A DNA stretch of 64,000 nucleotides, taken from the NCBI GenBank assembly GCA_008933805.1, contig WBUH01000014.1, forward strand, positions 53,226 through 117,225. Reading direction: 5' to 3'. A program made the position numbers and the translations under genes. The notes beneath the pieces were generated by a model. The model was not told the origin of the DNA, searched no databases, and saw nothing but the letters and a program-made list of their open reading frames with translations. Shown piece after piece: positions 26,758-35,266 of the stretch; position 1 is the first letter of the stretch, and each line of letters starts with the position of its first letter. This stretch comes from Bacteroidota bacterium. GTDB taxonomy: Bacteria; Bacteroidota; Bacteroidia; UBA8524.

Positions 26758-26851
26758 AAAAAATGGTTAAGCGAGTATATACAATTTACAGGGGAGTTGG
26801 AAACGACCGTGGTAGGAAATAATAGATGTTTGTCGAAAGGATATTTTGTCA

Positions 26852-26948
26852 ACGGGTATAAACCCGTCGCTATTTGAGATTGTGTCCTCGAAGGGTTTTA
26901 AACCATTCGGGGGCAACACACCCAAAAGAACAGGACTTCATGTCCTGT
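26852..26948. repeat. palindrome array, copy 2
   Basis: Three palindromes in the same order as in copy 1. 26852-26867: ACGGGT-ATAA-ACCCGT. 26889-26909: imperfect, core GGGTTTTAAACC. 26930-26948: ACAGGAC-TTCAT-GTCCTGT. The joining words CGCTATTTG and AAAAGAACAGGA match copy 1 (2655-2721). It lies in the 223-bp spacer between the TPR cluster and the GH3 gene, downstream of GH3. No coding content. Confidence 0.8.
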
Positions 26949-26980
26949 TTAAACGATGAGTAAGACCCGCCACAAAAAAA

Positions 26981-28504
26981 TTATACGTTTTGCAGGGCTA
27001 AAATTTCGTCAACAATTTTGCGGTCGTTGCTTAGGCGGGGTACTTTATGCTGACCGCCCAGCTTGCCTTTTGTTTTTAGCCAGTTATGAAAAACTCCCGG
27101 TTCCATTAAATGTACTTTTGGGGGTTTCAAAGCAATATCCTTGTATCGTTTTGCTTCGTAGTCAGAGTTCAACGTCTTCAACGTATTGTCTAAAATGGCC
27201 TTAAACTCCTGAGGGTTTTCGGGGGCTTTTTCAAACTCCACCAGCCACTCGTGGCCGGCACTTTGGCCGTCTTCTTCTGTAAAGTAAATAGGGGCGGCAG
27301 TATAATCACGCAATACCGCGTTGGTATGCCTGCAAGCCTCAGCCATTGCCATCTCGGCATTGTCAATCATCAACTCCTCACCAAAGGCATTAATAAACAA
27401 TTTGGTGCGGCCTGATATTTTAAAACGGTAAGGATTTACCGAAGTAAACCTAACCGTATCGCCCACCAAATATCTCCATAAGCCGGCATTGGTACTGATT
27501 AGCATGGCATAGTTTTGCCCTGCTTCCACCTCGGCCAATGTATAGGTTTTGGGGTTATCAGTAGTATATAATTCTTCTTGCTTAATAAACTCGTAGTAAA
27601 TGCCGTAGTTGGTCATTAGCAGCATATCATCCCTGCCGCTCTCTGCCTGTAAACCAAAGAAACCTTCCGAGGCATTGTAAGTCTCCAAGTAGTTCATACT
27701 CGACGACGGTATCAGTTTTTTAAACTGCTCGCGGTAAGGCACAAAGCTCACCCCGCCGTGTATGTATAGTTCAAGATTAGGCCAAATCTCCGTCATATCC
27801 TTTCGGCCAGTCATTTCAAACAAACGGTTCATCAACACCACCGTCCATGTGGGCACGCCCGAAATATTTGTTACATCTTCGTTAACCGTTGCTAAGGCCA
27901 ATTTTTCAATCTTCTCTTCCCACTCATCCATCAGTGCGATTGACAAATCAGGCGTTCTCAAAAAATTCACCCAAAAGGGCAAATTGGCCATTATCACTGC
28001 ACTAAGGTCGCCAAAATTGCTGCTATCATTATAGTTGTTTACCTTGTGGCTACCACCGATTACCAAGCCCTTGCCCGCAAAAATTTTCGTTTCGGGGTGG
28101 TTATGGCAATACACCGTAAGCACATCCCTACCGCCCTGAAAATGGCAATCCTCAAGTGCTTCGTAACTCACAGGGATAAACTTGCTTTTATCATTCGTAG
28201 TACCCGATGATTTGGCAAACCATCGTATTTCACTGGGCCAAAGCACATTTTGTTCGCCTCTCATCGTGCGTTCAATAAAGGGCTTCAGCTCCTCGTAAGT
28301 GCTCACAGGAACACGGCGGGCATACTCTTCGGGGGTGTGGATGCTTTTGTAATCATACAAGCGCCCCCAAGCAGTGTTTTGTGCCTGCTCAATAAGGCTT
28401 TTAAACGTTTGGTGCTGTACTTCGGCGGCATGGGTCATAGCATACTCAACCTGCTGCATCCGGCGGCGGAAATACCAAGAAAGTAGTGAACCGAATATTG
28501 CCAT
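26981..28504 (-). CDS. GH3-family acyl-acid-amido synthetase-like protein
   Basis: 507 residues. GH3 proteins belong to the ANL adenylating superfamily. In plants they conjugate auxin or jasmonate to amino acids, and the bacterial members have no settled substrate. Recognisable parts: VLWPSEIRWFAKSSGTTNDK near residue 85 (P-loop-like SSGTT ATP motif), YLETYNASEGFFGLQ near residue 275 (YxASEG motif), and a C-terminal subdomain with GLWRYLVGDTVRFTS (YRVGD-like). The length fits bacterial homologues. ATG start. It is monocistronic, flanked on both sides by palindrome arrays. The first 25 residues (GSLLSWYFRRRMQQVEYAMT) form an amphipathic helix. Confidence 0.88.
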   Translation of the reverse strand: MAIFGSLLSWYFRRRMQQVEYAMTHAAEVQHQTFKSLIEQAQNTAWGRLYDYKSIHTPEEYARRVPVSTYEELKPFIERTMRGEQNVLWPSEIRWFAKSSGTTNDKSKFIPVSYEALEDCHFQGGRDVLTVYCHNHPETKIFAGKGLVIGGSHKVNNYNDSSNFGDLSAVIMANLPFWVNFLRTPDLSIALMDEWEEKIEKLALATVNEDVTNISGVPTWTVVLMNRLFEMTGRKDMTEIWPNLELYIHGGVSFVPYREQFKKLIPSSSMNYLETYNASEGFFGLQAESGRDDMLLMTNYGIYYEFIKQEELYTTDNPKTYTLAEVEAGQNYAMLISTNAGLWRYLVGDTVRFTSVNPYRFKISGRTKLFINAFGEELMIDNAEMAMAEACRHTNAVLRDYTAAPIYFTEEDGQSAGHEWLVEFEKAPENPQEFKAILDNTLKTLNSDYEAKRYKDIALKPPKVHLMEPGVFHNWLKTKGKLGGQHKVPRLSNDRKIVDEILALQNV

Positions 28505-28724
28505 AGCCTTAGTGGTAGTTTAAGTGAAATTGTTAGAAAATTACAACATTTTACCCAAACAAGCAATATGATTTTAATCAAATGCAAGCAGGTGTTTGAA
28601 AATCAGCAGGGTTGGGGACAATCAGATTAAGAGAAAAGTACAAGCCGGCACTGCTTTTTATTTGTTTCCGCTCCCCCCACGCGCCATCGTTCAGAAATTT
28701 AAAAATGGGGTTGTTTTAAAAGTA
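28505..28724. other. non-coding 5' region of the GH3 gene
   Basis: 220 bp between the GH3 start and the third palindrome array. It holds no open frame with coding character and no clear terminator. A CCGGCACTGC/GCTTTT stretch and the short CCCCCC at about 28673 are the only marked features. The GH3 promoter should be here, but I cannot place it. Confidence 0.4.
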
Positions 28725-28819
28725 AAGGGTTGAAACCCTCATCTGTTACAATTACCCCATGTGAAGGACTTAAGTCCTTCACATGGGGTAATCTCAAAAG
28801 CGATAGGTTGAAACCTATC
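28725..28819. repeat. palindrome array, copy 3
   Basis: Three palindromes. 28726-28739: AGGGTT-GA-AACCCT. 28751-28792: a perfect 42-bp palindrome with ends ATTAC/GTAAT and centre GGACTTAAGTCC. 28802-28819: GATAGGTT-GA-AACCTATC. The joining word reads CGCTTTTGAGATTAC on the minus strand, the same as in copy 1 (CGCTTTTGTGATTAC at 2766-2780), so this copy is in the opposite orientation. It lies between the divergent GH3 and cysS genes. 28820-28968 holds no other feature that I can support. Confidence 0.85.
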
Positions 28820-28982
28820 CCCTCAAAATCATTGTATAACTTGTTTTTGACGCAGTCCCACAAAACAAAGTCATCATAATAACCGTGAGTACTTGCAACC
28901 TATTAAGCCTCATTGAACATGACGAGGATTTTACAAGGGTTTAAGAAGCAATTCACCACTAAAACTCCTATTTTTGCAACAA

Positions 28983-30479
28983 ATGGAACCACTAAAATTA
29001 TACAACACCTACACTCGCCGGCTCGAAGAGTTTGAACCTATTAATGGCCCTTTTGTTGGATTGTATGTGTGTGGTCCTACCGTGTATGGCCCTCCGCATT
29101 TGGGGCACTCACGCGGTCCTATCACCTTTGATGTACTGCATCGCTACTTGATACACAGGGGCTACAAAGTGCGCTACGTGCGCAACGTTACCGATGTGGG
29201 TCACTTGGTGGATGATGGCGACGAAGGCGAGGATAAAATTGCCAAAAAGGCACGCCTTGAGAAGCTGGAGCCTATGGAAATAGCCCAGTTATATACCAAC
29301 AGTTACCGCGAGGCCATAGGCCGTTTGAATATTATACCCCCCAGTATCGAGCCACTGGCATCGGGGCATATACCCGAGCAAATAGCCATGATTGCTAAGA
29401 TTATGGAGCAAGGCTTGGCGTATGAGTCAAACGGGTCGGTGTATTTTGATGTAATAAAATACGCCGAAACCTACGACTATGGTAAACTCAGCGGACGTGT
29501 TTTGGAAGACCTGATAGCAGGTGCCGGCAATGCCGCTCGCGAGTTGGAAGGACAGGACGAGAAACGTAACCCCAATGATTTTGCCCTTTGGAAAAAGGCC
29601 GCCCCTGAGCACATTATGCGCTGGGATTCACCGTGGAGCGTTGGTTTCCCCGGTTGGCACATCGAGTGCTCGGCCATGAGTAATAAATATTTAGGGCAAG
29701 AGTTTGATATACACGGCGGCGGGATGGATTTACTATTCCCCCACCACGAGAGCGAAATAGCCCAAAGCACCGCTTGCCACCACAAGCAGCCTGCAAAATA
29801 CTGGTTGCACCACAACATGATTACGGTAAACGGCCAAAAGATGGCTAAATCGTTGGGCAATGGCATCAACATGATGGATTTGTACGACGGCACCAACCAT
29901 TTGCTTGAAAAACCGTACAGCCCCATGACGCTGAAATTTTTTGTGTTGCAGGCTCACTACCGAAGCACTTTAGATTTTAGCAACGAAGCGTTACAAGCCG
30001 CCGAGAAAGGGCTTGTTCGTTTATTCAGTGCATATAAGCTAATAGACGGTCTGAGAACTCATGAAGTCTCAACATTTGAGACTGGAGGTAATAGCAATAT
30101 CAACGCTCTTCTGATGAAATGTTACGAAGCAATGAATCAAGACCTTCATACCCCATCTGTAATTTCTATTTTGTTTGAGGGTGTGAACATCATTAATTCT
30201 GTTGCGAATGTTGCAGGCCAATCCATAACCGAAGCAGACAAGACCTTGCTAAAGCAATTGTTTGATACGTTTTTGGTAGATGTATTGGGCTTGAAAGAAG
30301 AAGAAAAAGGAAGCGACGGCTTGGTAGAGGATTTGATGCAATTGATTATTACCCTGCGCAAAGAAGCAAGAGATAAGAAAGATTTTGCTACCAGCGATAT
30401 TATTCGCGACCGATTGAAAGAAGCAGGCGTGCAACTAAAAGACGGCAAAGAAGGCACTACGTTTAGTGTTGAAAATTAA
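28983..30479 (+). CDS. cysS: cysteinyl-tRNA synthetase
   Basis: 498 residues from ATG 28983. A TTG nine bases upstream overlaps a TATTTTTG -7-like box at 28969-28976 and is rejected. Class I synthetase charging tRNA-Cys. CGPTVYGPPHLGHSRG near residue 28 is the HIGH motif together with a zinc-ligand Cys. GWHIECSAM and HGGGMDLLFPHHESEIAQS supply the other zinc ligands. KMAKSLGNG is the KMSKS loop. The C-terminal part carries the anticodon-binding DALR-like helices. The length is slightly above that of the E. coli enzyme. If the -7 box is used, the mRNA would be nearly leaderless. Confidence 0.96.
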   Translation: MEPLKLYNTYTRRLEEFEPINGPFVGLYVCGPTVYGPPHLGHSRGPITFDVLHRYLIHRGYKVRYVRNVTDVGHLVDDGDEGEDKIAKKARLEKLEPMEIAQLYTNSYREAIGRLNIIPPSIEPLASGHIPEQIAMIAKIMEQGLAYESNGSVYFDVIKYAETYDYGKLSGRVLEDLIAGAGNAARELEGQDEKRNPNDFALWKKAAPEHIMRWDSPWSVGFPGWHIECSAMSNKYLGQEFDIHGGGMDLLFPHHESEIAQSTACHHKQPAKYWLHHNMITVNGQKMAKSLGNGINMMDLYDGTNHLLEKPYSPMTLKFFVLQAHYRSTLDFSNEALQAAEKGLVRLFSAYKLIDGLRTHEVSTFETGGNSNINALLMKCYEAMNQDLHTPSVISILFEGVNIINSVANVAGQSITEADKTLLKQLFDTFLVDVLGLKEEEKGSDGLVEDLMQLIITLRKEARDKKDFATSDIIRDRLKEAGVQLKDGKEGTTFSVEN

Positions 30480-30547
30480 TGGGGTTTTTTTGAGCCAACC
30501 TGCAGATTATTTGTACAACATATCACACTTGAAACGTTACCGCTAAC

Positions 30548-31525
30548 ATGAAACCACTGGTATACATAACAGTCGCTACACTTGTTTTTGCCGCGTGTAA
30601 ATCTGATACAAACGGAAAAAAAGGCAATGGTACCGATACAACCACCAAAACTACTCCCGCACAACCGGTGGCTGCCCCTGCATTTAGCGGCGATACAGCC
30701 CTTATGTTTGTGCAAAAGCAGGTAGATTTTGGTCCGCGTGTGCCCGGCACGGCTGCCCATGCCAAGTGCGCCCAATACCTGTACAGCGAACTGAAAAAGT
30801 ATGCCGATAACGTTATCCTGCAACAAGGGCAGGCGGTTACGGCGGATAAAACCAACATCACCATTAAAAATATTATTGGCGAGTTTAACCCTACGGCAAC
30901 TAACCGCATTTTGTTGTTTGCACACTGGGATACCCGTCCGTGGGCGGATGAAGATACCAAAGACCAAAACAAACCCATTTTGGGTGCCAACGATGGCGGC
31001 AGCGGGGTAGGGGTATTGTTAGAAGTAGCCCGCCAACTAAGTATTAAAAAACCTACTTGGGGCGTTGATATTATCTTTTTTGATGCCGAAGATTGGGGCA
31101 AATCAGAAGTTGAGAACTCGTACTGTTTAGGCTCGCAATATTGGGGTAAAAACCTGCACAAAGCCGGATACAAAGCCAACTACGGTATATTGTTGGATAT
31201 GGTGGGCGCGCCCAACGCTACTTTCTTGTTAGAAGGATATTCAAAACAAACCGCCCCCGATGTGTTGCGCAAAGTATGGGATGCAGCAGGCGGTCTTAAC
31301 CATTATAACCACTTTTTGTACACTGAATACGGTGGAATTATTGACGACCATTATTACGTAAACCGCGCTACAGGAATACCCTGTATCGATATTATACACG
31401 TGAAACCCAGCGGTGGGTTTGGCGATTTTTGGCATACCCACAACGACGATATGGACGTTGTAAATAAAAACACCTTGCAGGCAGTAGGAGAAACACTATT
31501 GCACGTGGTGTACAACGAAAAATAA
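30548..31525 (+). CDS. M28-family lipoprotein, glutaminyl-peptide cyclotransferase-like
   Basis: 325 residues. Lipoprotein signal (ITVATLVFAAC, then a low-complexity KSDTNGKKGNGTDTTTK linker), so it is anchored to the membrane facing the periplasm. The zinc-site pattern is that of animal-type glutaminyl cyclases and M28 peptidases: LFAHWDTRPWAD, GANDGGSGVGVLLEVAR, IIFFDAEDWG, IIDDHYYVNRATGIPCIDII and FWHTHNDDMDVV. The DHYYVN and FWHTHNDD pair favours glutaminyl cyclase, which converts N-terminal Gln of exported proteins to pyroglutamate, over aminopeptidase. Many exported proteins in this window begin with Gln after the signal peptide, which fits. Enzyme assignment within M28 remains an inference. 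Confidence 0.8.
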   Translation: MKPLVYITVATLVFAACKSDTNGKKGNGTDTTTKTTPAQPVAAPAFSGDTALMFVQKQVDFGPRVPGTAAHAKCAQYLYSELKKYADNVILQQGQAVTADKTNITIKNIIGEFNPTATNRILLFAHWDTRPWADEDTKDQNKPILGANDGGSGVGVLLEVARQLSIKKPTWGVDIIFFDAEDWGKSEVENSYCLGSQYWGKNLHKAGYKANYGILLDMVGAPNATFLLEGYSKQTAPDVLRKVWDAAGGLNHYNHFLYTEYGGIIDDHYYVNRATGIPCIDIIHVKPSGGFGDFWHTHNDDMDVVNKNTLQAVGETLLHVVYNEK

Positions 31526-31586
31526 TAACCGCGTTTAGTTTACAACAACAGTAACGGGGTGGTGATAGCCCGGAGAGGATAAAAGC

Positions 31587-32369
31587 ATGACGGTAGCCCC
31601 CAAAAAACATCTTGGGCAACATTTTTTAAAAGACGAAAATATTGCCCGCAACATAGCCCAAAGCCTTAGTGGAGAAGGGTACAAACAGGTGCTTGAAGTT
31701 GGCCCCGGTATGGGCGTGCTTACCCAATTCTTATTGCAAGATACCCGCTTTGAAACGTGGTGTATTGAGATTGACACAGAATCGGTGGCGTATTTAAAAC
31801 AACACTATCCGCAACTGCAAGGCAGGTTATTGGAAGAAGATTTTTTAAAAATCCACCTGCAAAAATACCTTACCGAACCGTTTGCGCTGGCAGGTAATTT
31901 CCCTTACAACATCAGCAGCCAGATAATATTTAAAATGCTGGATAACCGCCACCAAATACCCGAGCTGGTGGGGATGTTTCAAAAAGAAGTGGCCGAACGT
32001 TTTAATGCAAAACCTCGCACCAAAGCCTACGGCATCTTATCGGTATTGTTGCAAACCTATTACGATACCGAATATTTATTTACCGTACACGAACACGTTT
32101 TCAATCCTCCGCCAAAAGTAAAATCAGGCGTGGTGCGCATTGTACGCAACCAACGGCAGCAGTTAGAGTGCGACGAAAGCCTGTTTAAAGACGTAATAAA
32201 AACAGCCTTTAACCAACGCCGCAAAACCATGCGAAACAGTTTAAAGAAATTTAACCTGCCCGATGAGGTGTTTGTCAACACTGATTTTGCTAAATTGCGG
32301 CCAGAAGAACTAAACGTTCAGGAATTTATTACCCTCACCCGATTGGTGCAAGAACACCGCAGGGCATAA
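31587..32369 (+). CDS. rsmA: 16S rRNA dimethyladenosine transferase RsmA (KsgA)
   Basis: 260 residues, normal length. It dimethylates two adjacent adenosines in the 3'-terminal helix of 16S rRNA, a late step of 30S assembly. SAM-binding motifs: KKHLGQHFLKDENIARNIA at the N-terminus, VLEVGPGMGVLTQFLL near residue 39, and the catalytic GNFPYNISSQIIF near residue 103. The C-terminal helical domain (KTAFNQRRKTMRNSLKK) is complete. GGAGAGGAT lies about 7 bp upstream of the ATG and is one of the few Shine-Dalgarno-like stretches in the window. mgtE follows 15 bp later. Confidence 0.96.
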   Translation: MTVAPKKHLGQHFLKDENIARNIAQSLSGEGYKQVLEVGPGMGVLTQFLLQDTRFETWCIEIDTESVAYLKQHYPQLQGRLLEEDFLKIHLQKYLTEPFALAGNFPYNISSQIIFKMLDNRHQIPELVGMFQKEVAERFNAKPRTKAYGILSVLLQTYYDTEYLFTVHEHVFNPPPKVKSGVVRIVRNQRQQLECDESLFKDVIKTAFNQRRKTMRNSLKKFNLPDEVFVNTDFAKLRPEELNVQEFITLTRLVQEHRRA

Positions 32370-32384
32370 AGTACAGCACACACA

Positions 32385-33734
32385 ATGTCTGAATTGCTCA
32401 CCAAAGGCCTCAAGGCAGATATAAAAACCTACCTCGCCCAAGGCGATATGGATAAGCTGCGCTTGCTGCTTAATGAGCTGTACCCCGAAGATATTGCCGA
32501 ATTATTTTTTACCCTCACCACCGAAGAGATGCAAGAGGTGCTTGAGCTGCTTTCGAAAGAAGATGCAGTAAGCACGCTTAGTTCTTTGGATGAAGACTTG
32601 AGGGTGAAACTGTTAAAGCTGTACACCCCCGACCATATTGCCAAGGAGTTTGTGGATTACATGGACTCTGACGACGCAGCGGATTTGCTGAACGACCTGC
32701 CTGCCGACATGGCCGAGGAGATTATTGCCTTGCTTACCGATGATGAGCAAGCCCGTAACGTTACCTCGCTGTTGCGGTACAAAGAAGATACGGCGGGTGG
32801 TTTGATGGCAAAGGAATTGATAAAAGTAAATATCGATTGGACACTTGCCGAGTGTGTGGAAGAGATACGTAAACAAGCCGAAAACGTAGAGGTGGTGTAC
32901 TCTGTGTATGTGATAGACAGCAAAAACCGTTTAAAAGGTATCGTATCGCTTAAAAGCATTATGCTTTCTCCTGCCCACGAAAAAGTAGGCAGCATATACA
33001 ACCCCGATATACAGGAGGTTACCACGCACACTCCGGGTGAGCAGGTAGCACAAATAATGAACAAATACGGCTTGGTAGTATTACCCGTTGTGGATGCGCT
33101 GGGCAGGTTGATGGGACGTATTACCATTGACGACGTAGTTGACTTTATTAAAGAAGAAGCCGACAAAGATTATCAGTTGATGTCAGGTATCAGCGAGGAC
33201 GTTGAGCTTACCGATAAGGTATGGATACTTAGCCGCGCGCGTTTACCTTGGCTATTGATAGGTTTGCTGGGTGGTATTGCCAGCAGCCGTGTAGTAGGTT
33301 TATACGAAGGCGAGTTGGTGATACATCCCCAAATGGCCTTCTTTATGCCCCTTGTAGCGGCCATGGGCGGTAATGCTGGGGTACAATCGTCGGCTATCGT
33401 TGTGCAAGGCCTAGCCAACAACACCATGGGCACCAAAGACATTATGCCTAAATTGGGTAAAGAGTTTATGGTGGCCCTTATTAATGGTCTTATCTGCTCA
33501 TTGGTGATATTGGGGTATAACTTTATTATCGGCAGTCCTCAAAGTCTTAGCCTCACCGTTGGTACGGCATTACTTTCCGTTATCATATTCGCATCAATTT
33601 TGGGCATGGTAGTTCCCCTTTTACTGGATAAAGCCAAAATCGACCCCGCACTTGCCACCGGTCCGTTTATAACCACCACCAACGATTTATTGGGCTTGGG
33701 TATCTATTTCACAATTGGTCAAATGATACTGTAG
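32385..33734 (+). CDS. mgtE: magnesium transporter MgtE
   Basis: 449 residues with the full MgtE layout. Residues about 20-130: acidic helical N domain (YPEDIAELFFTLTTEEMQEV, DLLNDLPADMAEEIIALLTD). Residues about 135-255: tandem CBS domains (YKEDTAGGLMAKELIKVNID; LVVLPVVDALGRLMGRITID). Residues about 275-449: five membrane helices with the pore signature AAMGGNAGVQSSAIVVQGLA and the end GPFITTTNDLLGLGIYF. The cytoplasmic domains sense Mg and gate a Mg-selective channel. It follows rsmA closely, a frequent pairing in Bacteroidota. Confidence 0.96.
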   Translation: MSELLTKGLKADIKTYLAQGDMDKLRLLLNELYPEDIAELFFTLTTEEMQEVLELLSKEDAVSTLSSLDEDLRVKLLKLYTPDHIAKEFVDYMDSDDAADLLNDLPADMAEEIIALLTDDEQARNVTSLLRYKEDTAGGLMAKELIKVNIDWTLAECVEEIRKQAENVEVVYSVYVIDSKNRLKGIVSLKSIMLSPAHEKVGSIYNPDIQEVTTHTPGEQVAQIMNKYGLVVLPVVDALGRLMGRITIDDVVDFIKEEADKDYQLMSGISEDVELTDKVWILSRARLPWLLIGLLGGIASSRVVGLYEGELVIHPQMAFFMPLVAAMGGNAGVQSSAIVVQGLANNTMGTKDIMPKLGKEFMVALINGLICSLVILGYNFIIGSPQSLSLTVGTALLSVIIFASILGMVVPLLLDKAKIDPALATGPFITTTNDLLGLGIYFTIGQMIL

Positions 33735-33787
33735 ATAATCAGGCATTAATCATAAAAATTAAGTATATTTGGTAAAGCACGGTTATC

Positions 33788-35266
33788 ATGACCGAAGAAG
33801 AGTTTAAAGCACTGAGTCTATTGCATACCAACGACTTTGTAAGTCTGCACAAAGTCAATGGGAAAACTTTGTATGTGAGCTCTAATTGCGAACGGATAAC
33901 AGGGTATACCTCCACCGAGTTTAAAAGCCACAATCCATACGACTTTTTTCATCCTGAAGATGTAATGGCAATTGAAAAAAACACATTTCCATTGTTGTTA
34001 GGTAATCAGGAAGAAACCATCACCGAATTCAGGTTCAAAAAGAAAAATCAAAAATACTCTTGGTTTGAAGTTAAAGGAAGGCCCATAAAGAACGAAGCGG
34101 GTGATGTTGTATTTATGCTTTCAATCGCGCGTGACATTTCTCAGTTGAAAGAATATCTGGATAGAATACGGCAAAAAGAAGCCATGCTTTTTGAGGCGGG
34201 TAAAATGGCTCGTATCGGTGCTTGGGAACTAGAAATAGAGACTGAAACGCTGCATTGGAGCCGTATGACGTATGAAATACACGAGCTTGAACAAGGCAAA
34301 ATACCCAAGCTGGAGGAAGCAATTAATTTTTATGCCCCCGAAGCGCGGCCGATAATAACTAAAGCTGTACAAGACGCAATTGAAAAAGGCATTCCATACG
34401 ACTTAAAACTACCGTTTATTACTGCTAAAGGCAACGAGCTTTGGGTACGTGCCATTGGTAAACCTGAACATCAAGAGGGCAAAACCCCCAGATTATTTGG
34501 GGTATTTCAGGACATAACCCAAGAAGTAGAGCAACAACTGCAACAAAAAGCATTGATTAATCAGCTTACTACCCAAAAGCAGCAATTGCAAGAGTACAAC
34601 CAAATAGTGTCGCACAACTTGCGTAGCCCTGTTTCAAGCCTTAATGCGTTACTTCATTTTATCAGTAAAACCGAAGACCAGGAAGAGAAAAACAAAATAA
34701 TAGAGAACATAAAAGAGGTTACATCCTCACTAAACAACCTGCTGGAAGAATTGGTAGACGCCGTTAAAGTGATAAACAATGAGGAGCTGGTGTTTGAAGA
34801 AGTAAGTGTAACAACAGCTGTAGCGGGAGTTAAAAATATGCTCGACGGCAGCATAAAAGAACTGGACGCACAATTAACTGTAAATACCGATGCTTGGGAA
34901 ACCGTGCATTTTCCCAAACTGTATTTCAATAGCATATTGCTCAACCTTATCAGCAATTCTCTTAAATACTACTCACCTTCGCGTAAACCCGAAATTATAA
35001 TCACCACGGGCTATGAAGGCAAGGCCAAAACCCTTAGCATTAGCGACAACGGCTTGGGTATTGATTTGGCAAGGCACAAAGACAAAGTATTTAAACTGCA
35101 TAAAACGTTTCACAGGCAAAGGCCGGGTAAAGGCTTGGGTCTTTTTATGACCCGCAACCAAATACAATCAACCGGCGGCAGTATTTCTGTTGAAAGCGAA
35201 GTAGATAAGGGCACCACCTTTAAAATAGTATTTAATAATTACCACGTATACGAACATGAAGCCTAA
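33788..35266 (+). CDS. soluble PAS-PAS sensor histidine kinase
   Basis: 492 residues without a signal peptide or membrane helix. Residues about 10-120: PAS/PAC domain (KTLYVSSNCERITGYTSTEF; FRFKKKNQKYSWFEVKGRPI). Residues about 130-255: second PAS/PAC (GAWELEIETETLHWSRMTYE; ELWVRAIGKPEHQ). A HisKA dimerisation helix carries the phospho-acceptor in NQIVSHNLRSPVSSLNALL; Asn follows His where the classical box has Glu. HATPase: LLNLISNSLKYYSP, SISDNGLGIDLARH, GKGLGLFMTRNQIQSTGG. A TATATTTG -7-like box lies at 33764-33771. The gene overlaps its response regulator by 11 bp. The ligand is unknown. Confidence 0.92.
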   Translation: MTEEEFKALSLLHTNDFVSLHKVNGKTLYVSSNCERITGYTSTEFKSHNPYDFFHPEDVMAIEKNTFPLLLGNQEETITEFRFKKKNQKYSWFEVKGRPIKNEAGDVVFMLSIARDISQLKEYLDRIRQKEAMLFEAGKMARIGAWELEIETETLHWSRMTYEIHELEQGKIPKLEEAINFYAPEARPIITKAVQDAIEKGIPYDLKLPFITAKGNELWVRAIGKPEHQEGKTPRLFGVFQDITQEVEQQLQQKALINQLTTQKQQLQEYNQIVSHNLRSPVSSLNALLHFISKTEDQEEKNKIIENIKEVTSSLNNLLEELVDAVKVINNEELVFEEVSVTTAVAGVKNMLDGSIKELDAQLTVNTDAWETVHFPKLYFNSILLNLISNSLKYYSPSRKPEIIITTGYEGKAKTLSISDNGLGIDLARHKDKVFKLHKTFHRQRPGKGLGLFMTRNQIQSTGGSISVESEVDKGTTFKIVFNNYHVYEHEA

